DNA of 64,000 nt from Streptomyces uncialis (GTDB taxonomy: Bacteria > Actinomycetota > Actinomycetes > Streptomycetales > Streptomycetaceae): positions 4,278,001-4,342,000 of the forward strand of contig NZ_CP109583.1 of NCBI RefSeq assembly GCF_036250755.1. The letters run 5' to 3'. The position numbers were made by a program, and so were the translations under genes. Shown here piece after piece: positions 40,595-52,672 of this stretch. Numbering within the stretch: the stretch's first letter is position 1; every line of letters begins with the position of its first letter. The notes under the pieces are model-generated. The model saw only the letters and a program-made list of their open reading frames with translations. It was not told the DNA's origin and made no database searches.

Positions 40595-41968
40595 ATGGCC
40601 ACGAGGAAGCGCACCCCCAACCCGAACCTCGCCCGGCTGCTCGACCAGGCAGGCTGGACGCGTACTCAGTTGGCACAGCAGGTCAACCGGCTCGGCCCGC
40701 AGGCCGGACTGGAGCTGACCTACGACCGCACCGCGGTCGCGCACTGGATCGCCGGCACAGCGCCGAGACCGCAGGTCAGGGCACTGATCGTCGAGGCGTT
40801 CTCGGCACGGCTCGGACGGCCCGTCACCCATGCGGAGGCCGGACTGTGCCCCGCGGTGCCGCCCGGCCCGGCCGACGGCCGGGGCGCCACGGGCGACGCA
40901 GTGGAGGAGCTGATCGACCTCGGCCGCGCGACCATGGACCCCTCCCGGCGGGGGGTCCTCGCCGCGTCGGTGTTCTCCGCCGCGCTCACCCTCCCGGCGT
41001 TCACCGCGACCGCGCACGCCGCGCCGCGCCCCGAGGCCGAGTGGCGTCCGGGCCAGCGCACCACCCGGATCGGCGCCTCCCAGGTCTGGTCGGTACGGAC
41101 GATGACCGAGCGGATCGCGGACATCCTCGACGAGCTCGGCGCGGCGCACGCCATGCCCATGGCCTCCGCGTTCCTGGTGAACACCGTCGGCCCCTGGCTC
41201 AAGGCGCAGGCCGGGGACCAGGTCCGCAAGGACATGCTGGCCGCCGCGTCCGACCTGGCGTACCTCACCGGCTGGATGGCGATGTACGAGAAGGCCCACG
41301 GACTCGGACAGAAGTACTACGTCCGCGCGCTCGGGCTGGCCCAGGAGGCCGGGGACCAGGTCACCTACTGCCGCACCCTGCGCGGGATGTCCCTCCAGGC
41401 GTCGAACCTGGGCCACGGTCACAAGGCGCTGGAGCTCGCCGACTCGGCCGCCGAGGCGGCGCCCTCCGCCGGGCCCCGGCTGCTGGCGTTCCTGCGCGGC
41501 CAGCAGGCGCACGCGGCGGCGATGGTCGGCGACCGCCGCCGCGCGCACGCCCGGCTGCGGGAGGCCGAGGACGCGCTGTCCCGCGCCGACAGCCGGCGCG
41601 AGGCGATCGGCGGGTACGACCGGACGGCCTGGCTGTTCCACGTCGCACACGTGCTCAACGAGGAACGGGACCTCGCGGGCAGCATCCGGGTCCTCCAGCA
41701 GTCGATCCGGCACCAGCCCGCGCAGGAGCGGCAGGGCCGGGCCCACGCGTACGCGGTGCTCGCGCGGCGGCAGGTCGCGCTAGGACACCTGGACGCGGCC
41801 TGCCACAGCTGGGGCCGGTTCCTCGACGAGTACGAGCATGTGAGCAGCGCGCGGGCGGACGACCACTTCGGGACGCTGCGCGCGGCGATCAGACAGCACG
41901 CGAAGTCCCGCCCCGTGGAGGAACTGGCGGAGCGGGCCCGGGAGATCGGGGCACTCAAGGCGGCGTGA
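40595..41968 (+). CDS. XRE regulator with TPR-like C-terminal region
   Basis: 457 aa. DNA-binding region at about 10-70 (LARLLDQAGWTRTQLAQQVNRLG...YDRTAVAHWIAGTAPRPQVRALIVEAF). A segment RRGVLAASVFSAALTLPAFTATAHA looks like a Tat/hydrophobic motif but is common inside this regulator family. Helical TPR-like repeats follow (AHGLGQKYYVRALGLAQEAGD, HGHKALELADSAAE, GRAHAYAVLARRQVALGHLDAACHSW). The family controls development or metabolism in streptomycetes, often through an adjacent HATPase or DUF397 protein. The phased repeats upstream may be its own operator. Confidence 0.85.
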   Translation: MATRKRTPNPNLARLLDQAGWTRTQLAQQVNRLGPQAGLELTYDRTAVAHWIAGTAPRPQVRALIVEAFSARLGRPVTHAEAGLCPAVPPGPADGRGATGDAVEELIDLGRATMDPSRRGVLAASVFSAALTLPAFTATAHAAPRPEAEWRPGQRTTRIGASQVWSVRTMTERIADILDELGAAHAMPMASAFLVNTVGPWLKAQAGDQVRKDMLAAASDLAYLTGWMAMYEKAHGLGQKYYVRALGLAQEAGDQVTYCRTLRGMSLQASNLGHGHKALELADSAAEAAPSAGPRLLAFLRGQQAHAAAMVGDRRRAHARLREAEDALSRADSRREAIGGYDRTAWLFHVAHVLNEERDLAGSIRVLQQSIRHQPAQERQGRAHAYAVLARRQVALGHLDAACHSWGRFLDEYEHVSSARADDHFGTLRAAIRQHAKSRPVEELAERAREIGALKAA

Positions 41969-42410
41969 CGCCTTCGCTTGCGCTTCCCAGGTCCGTCCGG
42001 CGGGACGTACTCCGTTCCTGTGCCGTCGCTCGGTGGTTTCGCGGTTCCCTGCGGGGCGCCTTCGCTTGCGCTTCCCAGGTCCGTCCGGCGGGGCGCACTT
42101 CGTCCCTGTGCCGTCGTCCGGTGGTTTCGCGCAGTTCCCCGCGCCCCTTGGGGCGCATCCGGTCTGTTCTTCGGGTCGGTGCCGGTCGGGATTCTCCGTC
42201 CTCGATCCGACACGCTCGGTACGACATCCCCCTTACCCGACTGAAGAGCATCGGAGTCTGCGGGCAGAGATTCCCGCCCACCCCCTCCCGCAGCACCGCG
42301 CCTGCACGAGGAGGAGGGTGAAAAACAACCCCAGGTGGGCGCCCCTTCAGGGGCGCGGGGAACTGCGCGAAGACGAGGGCGGACCCGCACCCTAGGAGCG
42401 ACCGTAAGGG
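41969..42410. repeat. Composite inverted-repeat element, copy D
   Basis: Left arm: two units 88 bp apart (CCTTCGCTTGCGCTTCCCAG at 41971 and 42059). Core in + orientation at 42181-42295, in which CTGCGGG and the later CCCGCAG can pair. Right arm: GGGGCGCGGGGAACTGCGC near 42352. It starts at the stop of the XRE/TPR gene and lies between convergent genes. Confidence 0.85.
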
Positions 42411-42520
42411 GGCAGCATCCAGCGGGGCGGCGACCAGCCGCGCCGCGGGAACGGTCGCGCGCTGACGTCCACGCGAAGGGCGGGCCCGGGTACCGAGAGG
42501 GCACCCGGGGCCTGCCGCCG

Positions 42521-43495
42521 TCAGCGCAGGGCGGCCCGCAAGGTTCGCTGCGCGAGGGAGATCGCCGCCTCCGCGGCGTGGGTGCCGCGCAGGGCGTTGA
42601 GCATGACGAAGTCGTGGATGATCCCCTGGAAGCGGACGGCGGTGACGGGGACACCCGCCGCGCGCAGCTTGCCCGCGTACGCCTCGCCCTCGTCCCGCAG
42701 GACGTCCGCCTCCCCGGTGATCACGAGCGCGGGCGGCAGTCCGGCCAGTTCCTCGCGGGTGGCGCGCAGCGGGGAGACGTTGATCTGCGCCCGGTCGGCG
42801 GGGTCGATCGTGTACTGGTCCCAGAACCACCGCATCCCGTCGCGCCGCAGGAAGTACCCCTCCGCGAAGTGGTGGTAGGAGGGGGTGTCGAACGCGGCGT
42901 CGGTCACCGGGTAGAAGAGCACCTGGTGGACGAGCGGCACGTCCCCGCGTTCCTTCGCCATCAGGGTGAGCGCCGCCGCCATGTTGCCGCCGACGGAGTC
43001 ACCGGCCACCGCGATCCGCGCCGGGTCGAGCCCCTTGCCCGTGCCCTCGGCAACGATCCAGCGGGCGACGGCGTAGTTCTGCTCGACGGCGACCGGGTAC
43101 CGGGCCTCGGGCGACAGGTCGTACTCGGGGAACACGACGGCGGCGCCCGCGCCCACGGCGAGTTCCCGTACCAGCCGGTCATGGGTGCGCGCGTTGCCGA
43201 AGACCCAGCCGGCGCCGTGGATGTACAGCACCACGGGCAGCGCGCCGCCGACCCCGGCGGGCCGCACGATCCGGGCCCGTACGTCCCCGGTCGGCCCGCC
43301 CGGGACGGTGACCCACTCGTCGTCCACATCGGGGAGGTACTTCGGGTCGACGGCGCCGGACTGCACCTGGTCGACGGCCGCGCGGCCCTCGGCGGGCGGC
43401 AGCTCGTACAGGAACGGCGGCTTCGCGGTGGCCGCCGAGAACTCGGCCGCGGCGGCCTCCAGCACGGGCGCCTCGGGAATGTACGCGGTGGACAT
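42521..43495 (-). CDS. Alpha/beta hydrolase of the HSL (GDSAG) esterase family
   Basis: 324 aa from the ATG at 43495 (GAGGAG upstream). Oxyanion motif YIHGAGWVFG (H93-W97), nucleophile S167 in AGDSVGGN, acid in ITGEADVLRDEG and base His in GIIHDFVML. Fits family IV bacterial esterases/lipases, acting on short acyl esters in the cytoplasm. HGAGW rather than HGGGW is an accepted variant. Convergent with the XRE/TPR gene across element copy D. Confidence 0.9.
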   Translation of the reverse strand: MSTAYIPEAPVLEAAAAEFSAATAKPPFLYELPPAEGRAAVDQVQSGAVDPKYLPDVDDEWVTVPGGPTGDVRARIVRPAGVGGALPVVLYIHGAGWVFGNARTHDRLVRELAVGAGAAVVFPEYDLSPEARYPVAVEQNYAVARWIVAEGTGKGLDPARIAVAGDSVGGNMAAALTLMAKERGDVPLVHQVLFYPVTDAAFDTPSYHHFAEGYFLRRDGMRWFWDQYTIDPADRAQINVSPLRATREELAGLPPALVITGEADVLRDEGEAYAGKLRAAGVPVTAVRFQGIIHDFVMLNALRGTHAAEAAISLAQRTLRAALR

Positions 43496-43747
43496 GGCGC
43501 ATCGACTCCTCGAACTCACGGAACACGACCCCCCGACCCAGCACCCCTATCAGCCCCGCCCACCCACCCCCCGGCAAACGCCCCGGACGACACCCCCACC
43601 CGGCGGCACCCGTATCAGAATCCGGGCACGCGGACGGCGGGCTGTGCCGGGGCGGACCTCGGCACACACGAACGGCCCCGGACGGGGTCCAGGGCCGGGC
43701 GAGCGTCCCGGGGGAGGGAAACCCCAGGTCGGCGTGGCGATGTCTGG

Positions 43748-43821
43748 AGCCCCCTGTCGGATTCGAACCGACGACCTTCGCTTTACAAGAGCGGCGCTCT
43801 GGCCAACTGAGCTAAGGGGGC
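43748..43821 (-). tRNA. tRNA-Thr (anticodon UGU)
   Basis: 74 nt cloverleaf on the minus strand: acceptor GCCCCCT/AGGGGGC with discriminator T, D arm GCTC-AGTTGGCCA-GAGC, anticodon loop CTTGTAA, T arm GTCGG-TTCGAAT-CCGAC. CCA is not encoded. The 27-43 pair is a mismatch (C/A). Opposite-strand frames reading CRIRTDDLRFTRAALWPTELRG are the usual tRNA translation artefact. Confidence 0.95.
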
Positions 43822-43947
43822 GTGCGTGCCCCAGCAGTGTACCCAGTGCGCGGTGTGCCCTCGGCGGGATTTACGTCGAAGGTCACAGCCCTGGGGCTGA
43901 TGACAGATCGGGTGAACGGGGGGTAGCGTCCTGGATCAGTTCACTCA

Positions 43948-43963
43948 AGTGGACTACACCAAT
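43948..43963. promoter_or_regulatory. DasR-like operator (dre) upstream of msiK
   Basis: AGTGGACTACACCAAT, 92 bp before the msiK start, agrees at 13 of 16 positions with the recalled DasR site AGTGGTCTAGACCACT. DasR represses aminosugar and chitin uptake genes in Streptomyces and is released by GlcN-6-P. MsiK energises chitobiose and other sugar ABC importers, so control here would be logical. Confidence 0.6.
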
Positions 43964-44054
43964 GCTTCACCCGCCGCGGGGCATCCCGGGGTGGATCACC
44001 TTCTTTACTCGGATCGTCCGGCACGTTCCTGCCGGTGAAGGGGGCTTCACAGCC

Positions 44055-45191
<1,137 letters not shown>

Positions 45192-45237
45192 CCCCGGGAC
45201 GGGCGGTTTGCGCCGCCCCGCCCACGGACAGGATTCC

Positions 45238-45267
45238 GGAGCCCCGCACCCCTGGGTGCGGGGCTCC
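45238..45267. terminator. Terminator after msiK
   Basis: Perfect 14-bp arms GGAGCCCCGCACCC (45238-45251) and GGGTGCGGGGCTCC (45254-45267), 47 bp beyond the msiK stop. Confidence 0.85.
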
Positions 45268-45417
45268 GCCGCGTCCGGCCCCACAGGGCAAATACCCCCG
45301 CACAGCGGGCGTTTCGAGCACCGTTCGTCAACACGTCGAACGGCGGAGACGCGTTTCCTTCCCTCAAGAGGGTGACTAAATGTCTCCAAATCACTACCGA
45401 CCGCTACGCTGCCCAGC

Positions 45418-45861
45418 GTGACACATTCCCACTCCTACAAGCAGCGCCGGAGGCGTGGCCCCGCCCGCCGAATCGGCCGCTCCCTCGCTTTCGTCCTGCC
45501 TGTCGTACTGGTGCTGTCCGGCACCCTGGCGGTGACCTCCGTCAACTGGTCGGGCAGTTCGCAGGACTCGGTGCTCACCGCGTCCTCGGAGAGCGTGTCC
45601 ACCCGTGCGAAGGCCCCCGCCGCCCACGAGGTGCTCCGCGACCGTCTCCTCCTGGAACTCCAGGAGAAGAACCCCGGCACCGCCCTCACCCACCTCCAGC
45701 GGGAGGTCGACCGCAGGCCGTCGCTCGCCGAGCACTGCGTCTCCATCGCCCGTAGTCTCGGCCGCGCCGCGGTCCGCGCCTACGGCCCCACCCGCGCCCA
45801 GTCGTACGCCCGCCCGGTGTGCGACACCGCCTTCGCCTCGGGTGTCGCCACACAGGCCTGA
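45418..45861 (+). CDS. Small membrane-anchored protein
   Basis: 147 aa, GTG start at 45418. Basic N-terminus (HSHSYKQRRRRGPARRIGR) and one membrane segment (SLAFVLPVVLVLSGTLAVT, about 22-40), then a Ser-rich stretch and a helical domain with two cysteines (AEHCVSIARSLG and YARPVCDTAF). Probably an outward-facing or periplasm-like small protein. No known family. It follows msiK without sharing its terminator. Confidence 0.7.
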   Translation: MTHSHSYKQRRRRGPARRIGRSLAFVLPVVLVLSGTLAVTSVNWSGSSQDSVLTASSESVSTRAKAPAAHEVLRDRLLLELQEKNPGTALTHLQREVDRRPSLAEHCVSIARSLGRAAVRAYGPTRAQSYARPVCDTAFASGVATQA

Positions 45862-45996
45862 CCCCCGAGGCACGATCCCGGAACCGACCCGGCCACGACC
45901 GGCGCCGCGCCCCGCGCGGGACACCTCCCATGGACACGGACAGCCCGTGAGGTGGTGCCCCGTGAGGTGCGCGGCTTCGGCACGTAGAGTTCCGGC

Positions 45997-46734
45997 ATGA
46001 CCGATCCGCACGCCCACGCGCGTCCGACACAAGCCGTCGTCCTGGCCGGGGGCCAGGGGACGCGGCTGCGCCCCTACACCGACGACCGGCCCAAGCCGAT
46101 GGTGGAGATCCCGGGTACCGGGGTCCCGATCATCGGGCACCAGCTGGCCTGGCTCGCCGAGGAGGGCGTGACCGACGCCGTCATCTCGTGCGGGCATCTC
46201 GCCGAGGTCCTCCAGGAGTGGCTGGAGTCGGCGGACCTGCCACTGCGGGTCACCACCGTCGTGGAGAAGGAGCCCCTCGGGCGGGGCGGCGGCCTCAAGT
46301 ACGCGGCTGGGCATCTGCCGCACGCGGACCGGCCCTGGTACGCCACCAACGGGGACATCTGGACGCGGTTCTCACTGCGGGAGATGGCCGCGTTCCACGC
46401 GGAGCGGGACGCCACGGCGACGCTGGCGCTGGCCCGGCCCCGGATTCCCTGGGGGGCCGTCGAGACCGACCGCTTCGGGCACATCACCGACTTCATCGAG
46501 GCGCCGCCCTCGCCGTTCCTCATCAACGCCGGTGTGTACGTGTTCTCCTCGGAGTTCACCGCGCTGCTGCCGGACCGGGGCGACCACGAGCGGACCACGT
46601 TCCCCGGGCTGGCCCGGACCCAGCGGCTCGCGGGGTTCCCCATCCCGCAGGGCGCGTACTGGCGGGCCATCGACACGGCGAAGGACCTCACGGAAGCCTC
46701 CAAGGAACTGGCGGCCACCCGCACAACCGGGTAG
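45997..46734 (+). CDS. Nucleotidyltransferase (sugar-phosphate NTP transferase family)
   Basis: 245 aa. N-terminal AVVLAGGQGTRLRPYTDDRPKPMVEIPG is the nucleotide-binding signature of glucose-1-phosphate/mannose-1-phosphate nucleotidyltransferases, followed by WYATNGDIWT (metal-binding Asp) and YVFSSEFTALLP. Without the C-terminal left-handed beta-helix of GlmU-like enzymes, it is the short form. It probably activates a sugar phosphate for glycan synthesis; the substrate is undetermined. Element copy E follows directly. Confidence 0.88.
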   Translation: MTDPHAHARPTQAVVLAGGQGTRLRPYTDDRPKPMVEIPGTGVPIIGHQLAWLAEEGVTDAVISCGHLAEVLQEWLESADLPLRVTTVVEKEPLGRGGGLKYAAGHLPHADRPWYATNGDIWTRFSLREMAAFHAERDATATLALARPRIPWGAVETDRFGHITDFIEAPPSPFLINAGVYVFSSEFTALLPDRGDHERTTFPGLARTQRLAGFPIPQGAYWRAIDTAKDLTEASKELAATRTTG

Positions 46735-46739
46735 CCCCG

Positions 46740-47440
46740 TCGCCCCCGAGCTCCGTCCACCTGGACGTACCTGTTCCCGTGCGGGGCGTTCGCGGGTGCG
46801 CAGTTCCCCGCGGGTCGCCTTCGCTCGCGCCCCCGAGCTCCGTCCACCTGGACGTACCTGTTCCCGTGCGGGGCGTTCGCGGGTGCGCAGTTCCCCGCGG
46901 GTCGCCTTCGCTCGCGCCCCCGAGCTCCGTCCACCTGGACGTACCTGTTCCCGTGCGGGGCGTTCGCGGGTGCGCAGTTCCCCGCGCCCCTGAGGTGCGG
47001 CCCTCTTACGGTCGCTCTTCGGGTGCGGGCCGGTCCTCGTCTTCGCGCAGTTCCCCGCGCCCCTGAAGGGGCACCCCTCTCCTCCCGCAGTCGCGCTGCT
47101 GCGGGAGGGGGTGGGCGGGAATCTCTGCCCGCAGACTCCGATGCTCTTCAGTCCGGCAAGAGGGACGTCCGACCGAGCGCGTTGGAGCGAGGACGGAGAA
47201 TCCCGACCGGCACCGACCCGAAGAACCGGCCGGATGCGCCCCAAAGGGGCGCGGGGAACTGCGCACCCCACGAGCGACGGCACAGGACCGAAGTACGCCC
47301 ACCCGGACACACCTCGGAAGCGCAAGCGAAGGCGACCCGCGGGGAACCGCGAAACCCACGAACGACGGCACAGAAAACAACTCGCCCCGCACAGGAAACT
47401 CCGGGCCGGGGCGCCGACAGCCGAAGGGGACCCGGCGCGG
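46740..47440. repeat. Composite inverted-repeat element, copy E
   Basis: Left arm: three 87-bp units starting at 46748, 46835 and 46922, almost identical to each other and distinct from the 88-bp units of copy A (GAGCTCCGTCCACCTGGACG in place of GAGGTCCGTCCGGCGGGACG). Core in minus orientation at 47099-47213, of the CTCCAACGCGC subtype shared with copy B. Right arm: GGGGCGCGGGGAACTGCGC near 47246. It lies between convergent genes. Confidence 0.85.
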
Positions 47441-47465
47441 GTGAGCGCCGGGCCCCCTGACGGAG

Positions 47466-49226
47466 TCAGTTCGCGTCGAGGATGCCCCCGACAAGCCCCG
47501 GCCGCTGCTCAGGCGCCCCCCCGGTCCCCCCGGTGCTCGCCCCCGCCGACGCGGCCCCAGGAGCCCCCCCGGTGGCCCCGCCACCGGTGGTCCCCCCCGT
47601 GGCCCCGCCCGAAGAGGGCCCCGCACTGGTCGCCGCCGGCGGCGCCTGCGTGGGCGCCGCCTGCCGCACGGGAGCCTCCTGCGCGGCCCCCTGCGTCTGG
47701 CTGGGCGTGGTCCCCGCCCCCGCCACCCCCGCGGACTGCGTGGCCCCCGGCACCCCGGGCGTCGCCGCGACAGTCCGGGAGGGCGCGGCGGAGGCGCCGG
47801 CACTCGACGGCGTCGGCGTACCGGACGGCGTCGGCGTCGCACTGCCCCGTGCCTTGTCGCGCCGCTCCGCGGACTCCTGCGGCAGCGGCGAGCCGGGCAG
47901 CTCGTTACGGGGCGCCTGACCGGGCCCCGGCACCGTGATCCGGTCGGAGTCGCGCACCGCGCCACCGAGCAGGGAGCCGATGAGGAGCGTGAGACCGACC
48001 GCGACGGACGCGACGACCATCCCGCGCCGCAGCACCCGCCGCCGCAGCTCCCACAGCTCGGCGCGCGGACCGAGGTTGCGCCACGCCTCCGAGGCGAGCC
48101 GCCCGTCCACCGAGTAGACCGGCGCGCCCGCGATGACCAGCGGCGACCAGGCGGCCAGATAGATGATGTCGGGCGCGTCGTACGCGGGGACCGTCCGCCA
48201 GCTCACCGTCACGATGAGCGCCGCGGACAGCAGCACCCCGACGACCGCGGCGACCCGCTGCCACAGTCCCAGGACCGTCAGCACACCGACGATGACCTGG
48301 AGGAACGCGATGGTCAGCCCGGCGCCCACCGGGTGCTGGAGCGCGAAGTCCCGCAGCGGTTCGGCGAGTCCCCAGGGGTGCAGCGAGGTCAGCCACTTGA
48401 CCATGGAGCCGCGTTCGCCGCCGTCGAAGTAGACGGGGTCGGAGAGCTTGCCCATCCCGGCGTAGATGGAGATGAAGCCGAGGAAGACGCGCAGCGGCAG
48501 CAGCACCACGCCGAGGTTCATCCGGCGGCCGGGGTAGTAGGCGTGCCGGACGGAGTCGCCGGTGCGCCGTTCGCCGTCCCGGTCGGTGCTCGCGTCGAGG
48601 TCGTACGCGTCGTCGTCGTAGTGGTGCTCGTACCGGTCGTGACGGTCGTCGCGGTCGTAGGGACCGTACGCGTCGTAGCCGTCCTGGTCGTCGAGCGGTC
48701 CGGCGGGCTCCTCGTACGCGCTGCCCGTGCTGCGGGTCTGCGCGGGCAGCAGCCGGGTCTCGGGCTCGCCCGACCGGTGTCCGGGGATACCGGGGCTCTC
48801 GACGGTGTCCTCGAACGCCGTCCCGGGGCCGACCCGCGGGATGACCTGCGTGGCTCCGCCGGGGTCCGGCTCGCCGGCGGCACCGACGTGCCGGACGCCG
48901 GGCCCCCGCACGGCCTGGAGCAGCCCGGTGGCGCCGGTGTCGCCGGGGGCCGAGCGGCCGCTCCAGACGACGGGGGCGCGGCGGCGCGCGGCGGTAGGTC
49001 CGAGGGCGGGGATACGCGCGGTGTCGACGGCGGCGCTCGCGTTCCGCGCGATGCGCGGGGACCGCGTCGGCTGCGCGGTGTTGAGCTGCACGCGGAAGCT
49101 CGCATGATTGACGATGACCTGCGCCGGATCGCTCGGCACCTTCACCATGCTCAGCGCGGGAGCGTCGTCGAAGCCCGACGAGCGGTCCCCCGTGGGTGTG
49201 CGGGGTGTTCTGGTGTCCACACTCAT
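47466..49226 (-). CDS. DoxX-domain membrane protein with long disordered flanks
   Basis: 586 aa. About 240 N-terminal residues are polar, with an Asp/His/Tyr-rich stretch (DRDDRHDRYEHHYDDDAYDLD). Then a DoxX domain of four membrane helices (NLGVVLLPLRVFLGFISIYAGMGKL, TIAFLQVIVGVLTVLGLW, VVGVLLSAALIVTVSW, IIYLAAWSPLVIAG), one more membrane helix and a Thr/Pro/Ala/Gly tail of about 130 residues. DoxX-type domains occur in quinone-linked redox proteins. A surface or membrane redox role is possible but unproven. Confidence 0.82.
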   Translation of the reverse strand: MSVDTRTPRTPTGDRSSGFDDAPALSMVKVPSDPAQVIVNHASFRVQLNTAQPTRSPRIARNASAAVDTARIPALGPTAARRRAPVVWSGRSAPGDTGATGLLQAVRGPGVRHVGAAGEPDPGGATQVIPRVGPGTAFEDTVESPGIPGHRSGEPETRLLPAQTRSTGSAYEEPAGPLDDQDGYDAYGPYDRDDRHDRYEHHYDDDAYDLDASTDRDGERRTGDSVRHAYYPGRRMNLGVVLLPLRVFLGFISIYAGMGKLSDPVYFDGGERGSMVKWLTSLHPWGLAEPLRDFALQHPVGAGLTIAFLQVIVGVLTVLGLWQRVAAVVGVLLSAALIVTVSWRTVPAYDAPDIIYLAAWSPLVIAGAPVYSVDGRLASEAWRNLGPRAELWELRRRVLRRGMVVASVAVGLTLLIGSLLGGAVRDSDRITVPGPGQAPRNELPGSPLPQESAERRDKARGSATPTPSGTPTPSSAGASAAPSRTVAATPGVPGATQSAGVAGAGTTPSQTQGAAQEAPVRQAAPTQAPPAATSAGPSSGGATGGTTGGGATGGAPGAASAGASTGGTGGAPEQRPGLVGGILDAN

Positions 49227-49438
49227 CTAACCGAGTGACGGGAGCTTTGGACACTGCCTTGACCGGGCCGAGATGTCCGGTCTCCGTCAACAGCAACTTT
49301 CCGCTGGTCAGGGCCGCTTGACCGGTGTCCGTGACCCGTCGCTCGTACACCCGTGCCCGGCGCGGGGGCGTGCACGGCCCCGGCCGGGCACCACGCCCGT
49401 CCGGGCGCGGCGCCCCTCCGGTCCGGCTGTGCCGTACG

Positions 49439-49477
49439 CGGCGGGGGAGCCACCCGGGAGGTGACGGGCCCCCGCCG
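49439..49477. terminator. Hairpin after rlmB
   Basis: CGGCGGGGG (49439-49447) pairs with CCCCCGCCG (49469-49477) around a 21-bp loop; located just past the rlmB stop on the minus strand. Confidence 0.5.
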
Positions 49478-49496
49478 TGTCAGCGGCGGTGCGGGG

Positions 49497-50441
49497 TCAC
49501 GCGCGGCGGCGTGCCGCCTCGTAGAGGACGACGCCGGCCGCGACACCCGCGTTCAGCGACTCCGCGCCGCCGGGCATGGCGATCCGGACCCGGTGGTCGC
49601 AGGTCTCGCCGACGAGCCGGGACAGGCCCTTGCCCTCGCTGCCGACGACGATGACGACCGGACCGCCGAGCGCCGCGAGGTCGCCGACCTCCAGTTCACC
49701 GTCGGCCGCGAGACCGACGACGACGATCCCGGCCTTCTTGTACGCCTCCAGCGCGCGCGTGAGGTTCGTCGCGCGGGCGACGGGCGTACGCGCGGCGGTG
49801 CCCGCGGACGTCTTCCACGCGCCGGCGGTCATCCCGGCGGCGCGGCGCTCGGGCACCACGACACCGTGGCCCCCGAAGGCGGTCACGGACCGTACGACGG
49901 CCCCGAGGTTGCGCGGGTCGGTCACCCCGTCGAGGGCGACGATCAGCGGGTCGGTGCCGGCGTCGTACGCGGCGGCGGCGAGGTCCTCCGGGTGCGCGTA
50001 CTCGTAGGGCGGGACCTGGAGGACGAGGCCCTGGTGGTTGAGGCCGTTCGTCATCCGGTCGAGCTCGGGGCGGGGTGCCTCCATGAGGTTGATGCCACCG
50101 CGCTCGGCGGCGAGCTGGAGCGCCTCACGGACCCGCTCGTCGTTGTCGATGAACTGCTGGACGTACAGCGTGGACGCGGGGACGCCGCCACGCAGCGCCT
50201 CCACGACCGGGTTGCGCCCGACGACCATCTCGGACGTGCCCTTGCCGCCGCGCCCCTTGGCGGTGGCGGTGCGGCCCTGTACGCGTCGGGTCTTCGCGTT
50301 GGCGGCGCGCTGCTTGGCGTGTCCCTTGCGCATCTCGGCGGGCGGCGTGGGGCCCTTGCCTTCGAGGCCCCGGCGCCGCTGGCCGCCACTGCCGACCTGC
50401 GCGCCCTTCTTGCCGGACATGCGGCGGTTTTTTGCGGCCAT
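49497..50441 (-). CDS. rlmB: 23S rRNA 2'-O-ribose methyltransferase RlmB
   Basis: 314 aa SpoU-family methyltransferase, expected to methylate G2251 of 23S rRNA. Basic Gly/Lys N-terminal extension (about 1-70), then the RlmB L30-like substrate domain ([43 protein letters not shown]) and the SpoU knot: [70 protein letters not shown]. It lies 50 bp downstream of the next conserved gene, cysS, on the same strand, as is usual in actinomycetes. Confidence 0.93.
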   Translation of the reverse strand: MAAKNRRMSGKKGAQVGSGGQRRRGLEGKGPTPPAEMRKGHAKQRAANAKTRRVQGRTATAKGRGGKGTSEMVVGRNPVVEALRGGVPASTLYVQQFIDNDERVREALQLAAERGGINLMEAPRPELDRMTNGLNHQGLVLQVPPYEYAHPEDLAAAAYDAGTDPLIVALDGVTDPRNLGAVVRSVTAFGGHGVVVPERRAAGMTAGAWKTSAGTAARTPVARATNLTRALEAYKKAGIVVVGLAADGELEVGDLAALGGPVVIVVGSEGKGLSRLVGETCDHRVRIAMPGGAESLNAGVAAGVVLYEAARRRA

Positions 50442-50606
50442 GACCTACCTGTCTTCGTGTCTTCGTGGTCTTCGTGGGACGTACGGAGGTCCGTACTGCG
50501 TGTCCGTACGTGTGCTGCGTGTGCGTGTCGTGCTGACGTGTACTGCTTACGAGTGTGCCGCCCGGCTCGGCGGGCGGCACATCGCGGGGTCCCCGCAGGG
50601 ACCGGT

Positions 50607-52007
<1,401 letters not shown>

Positions 52008-52110
52008 TCCCCCAGGGTAGTGGGCGTGCGGTAGTGCCCCGCGACCCCTTGGGCGCACGGGGCACTCGATTCGCGACAACCTCGCACCGGGGCGCCGCCC
52101 CGGGGACCGA

Positions 52111-52515
52111 TCAGATCCGGCCGACCACCTTCCGGGGGGTGATCCGGACCACGACCCGGGGGGCGTCGTCGGCGGCGGACGGATTGAACTCCGCGTACTT
52201 CTTGCCGGTGTACTTGAGCGCCAGCTCGTCGATGAGTTCCTGACCGCCCTCGGTGGTGAGCTGGGCGGTACCGCGGATCTCGGCGTAGGTGTAGGGCGCG
52301 TCGGCGGGCTGGACCACGACCGTCACCCGGGGGTCCCGGCGGAGGTTCCGCTCCTTGCGGCGGTCGAGCGTGGTCGAGAACAGGACGTCGTCGCCGTCAC
52401 GTTTCACCCAGACCGGCGACACCTGGGGGCTGCCGTCCGGCTGAATCGTCGCGACCGTGAGGAACACCGGGCTGTCGAGCAGAGCCTTGAGATCCTCGGA
52501 GAGCTGCGTGGACAT
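52111..52515 (-). CDS. PPOX-class F420-dependent/FMN-binding oxidoreductase
   Basis: 134 aa from the ATG at 52515 (GGGAAGG upstream). Split beta-barrel: LLDSPVFLTVATIQPDGSPQVSPVWVKRDGDDVLFSTTLDRRKERNLRRDPRVTVVVQ, YTYAEIRGTAQLT, and RVVVRITPRKVVGRI. Matches the small F420/FMN-binding enzymes plentiful in actinomycetes. The substrate is unknown. It stands between cysS and ispF. Confidence 0.88.
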   Translation of the reverse strand: MSTQLSEDLKALLDSPVFLTVATIQPDGSPQVSPVWVKRDGDDVLFSTTLDRRKERNLRRDPRVTVVVQPADAPYTYAEIRGTAQLTTEGGQELIDELALKYTGKKYAEFNPSAADDAPRVVVRITPRKVVGRI

Positions 52516-52672
52516 AACGCCTTCCCTTCTACCCTCTCGGACGTTGCGACCTCTACGGCTACCCGCCGCCAACGCCTTCCCAACCCTCCGTATTCCCCCG
52601 TACCCGGAACGTTCACGGACGGGAAGGAAACCGGGGCCGGGAGCCGCGTCCGGCCCCCGGGCGGGACGCGCT

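Noticed and set aside
43185-44054. 5' extension of the msiK frame to 43185
   Set aside because: The frame crosses the tRNA-Thr gene (CRIRTDDLRFTRAALWPTELRG is translated tRNA). MsiK starts at 44055 by homology.
46188-47066. 292-aa frame with tripled SSVHLDVPVPVRGVRG
   Set aside because: The repetition comes from the 87-bp units of element copy E (87 is a multiple of 3). The frame starts inside the nucleotidyltransferase gene in the wrong phase.
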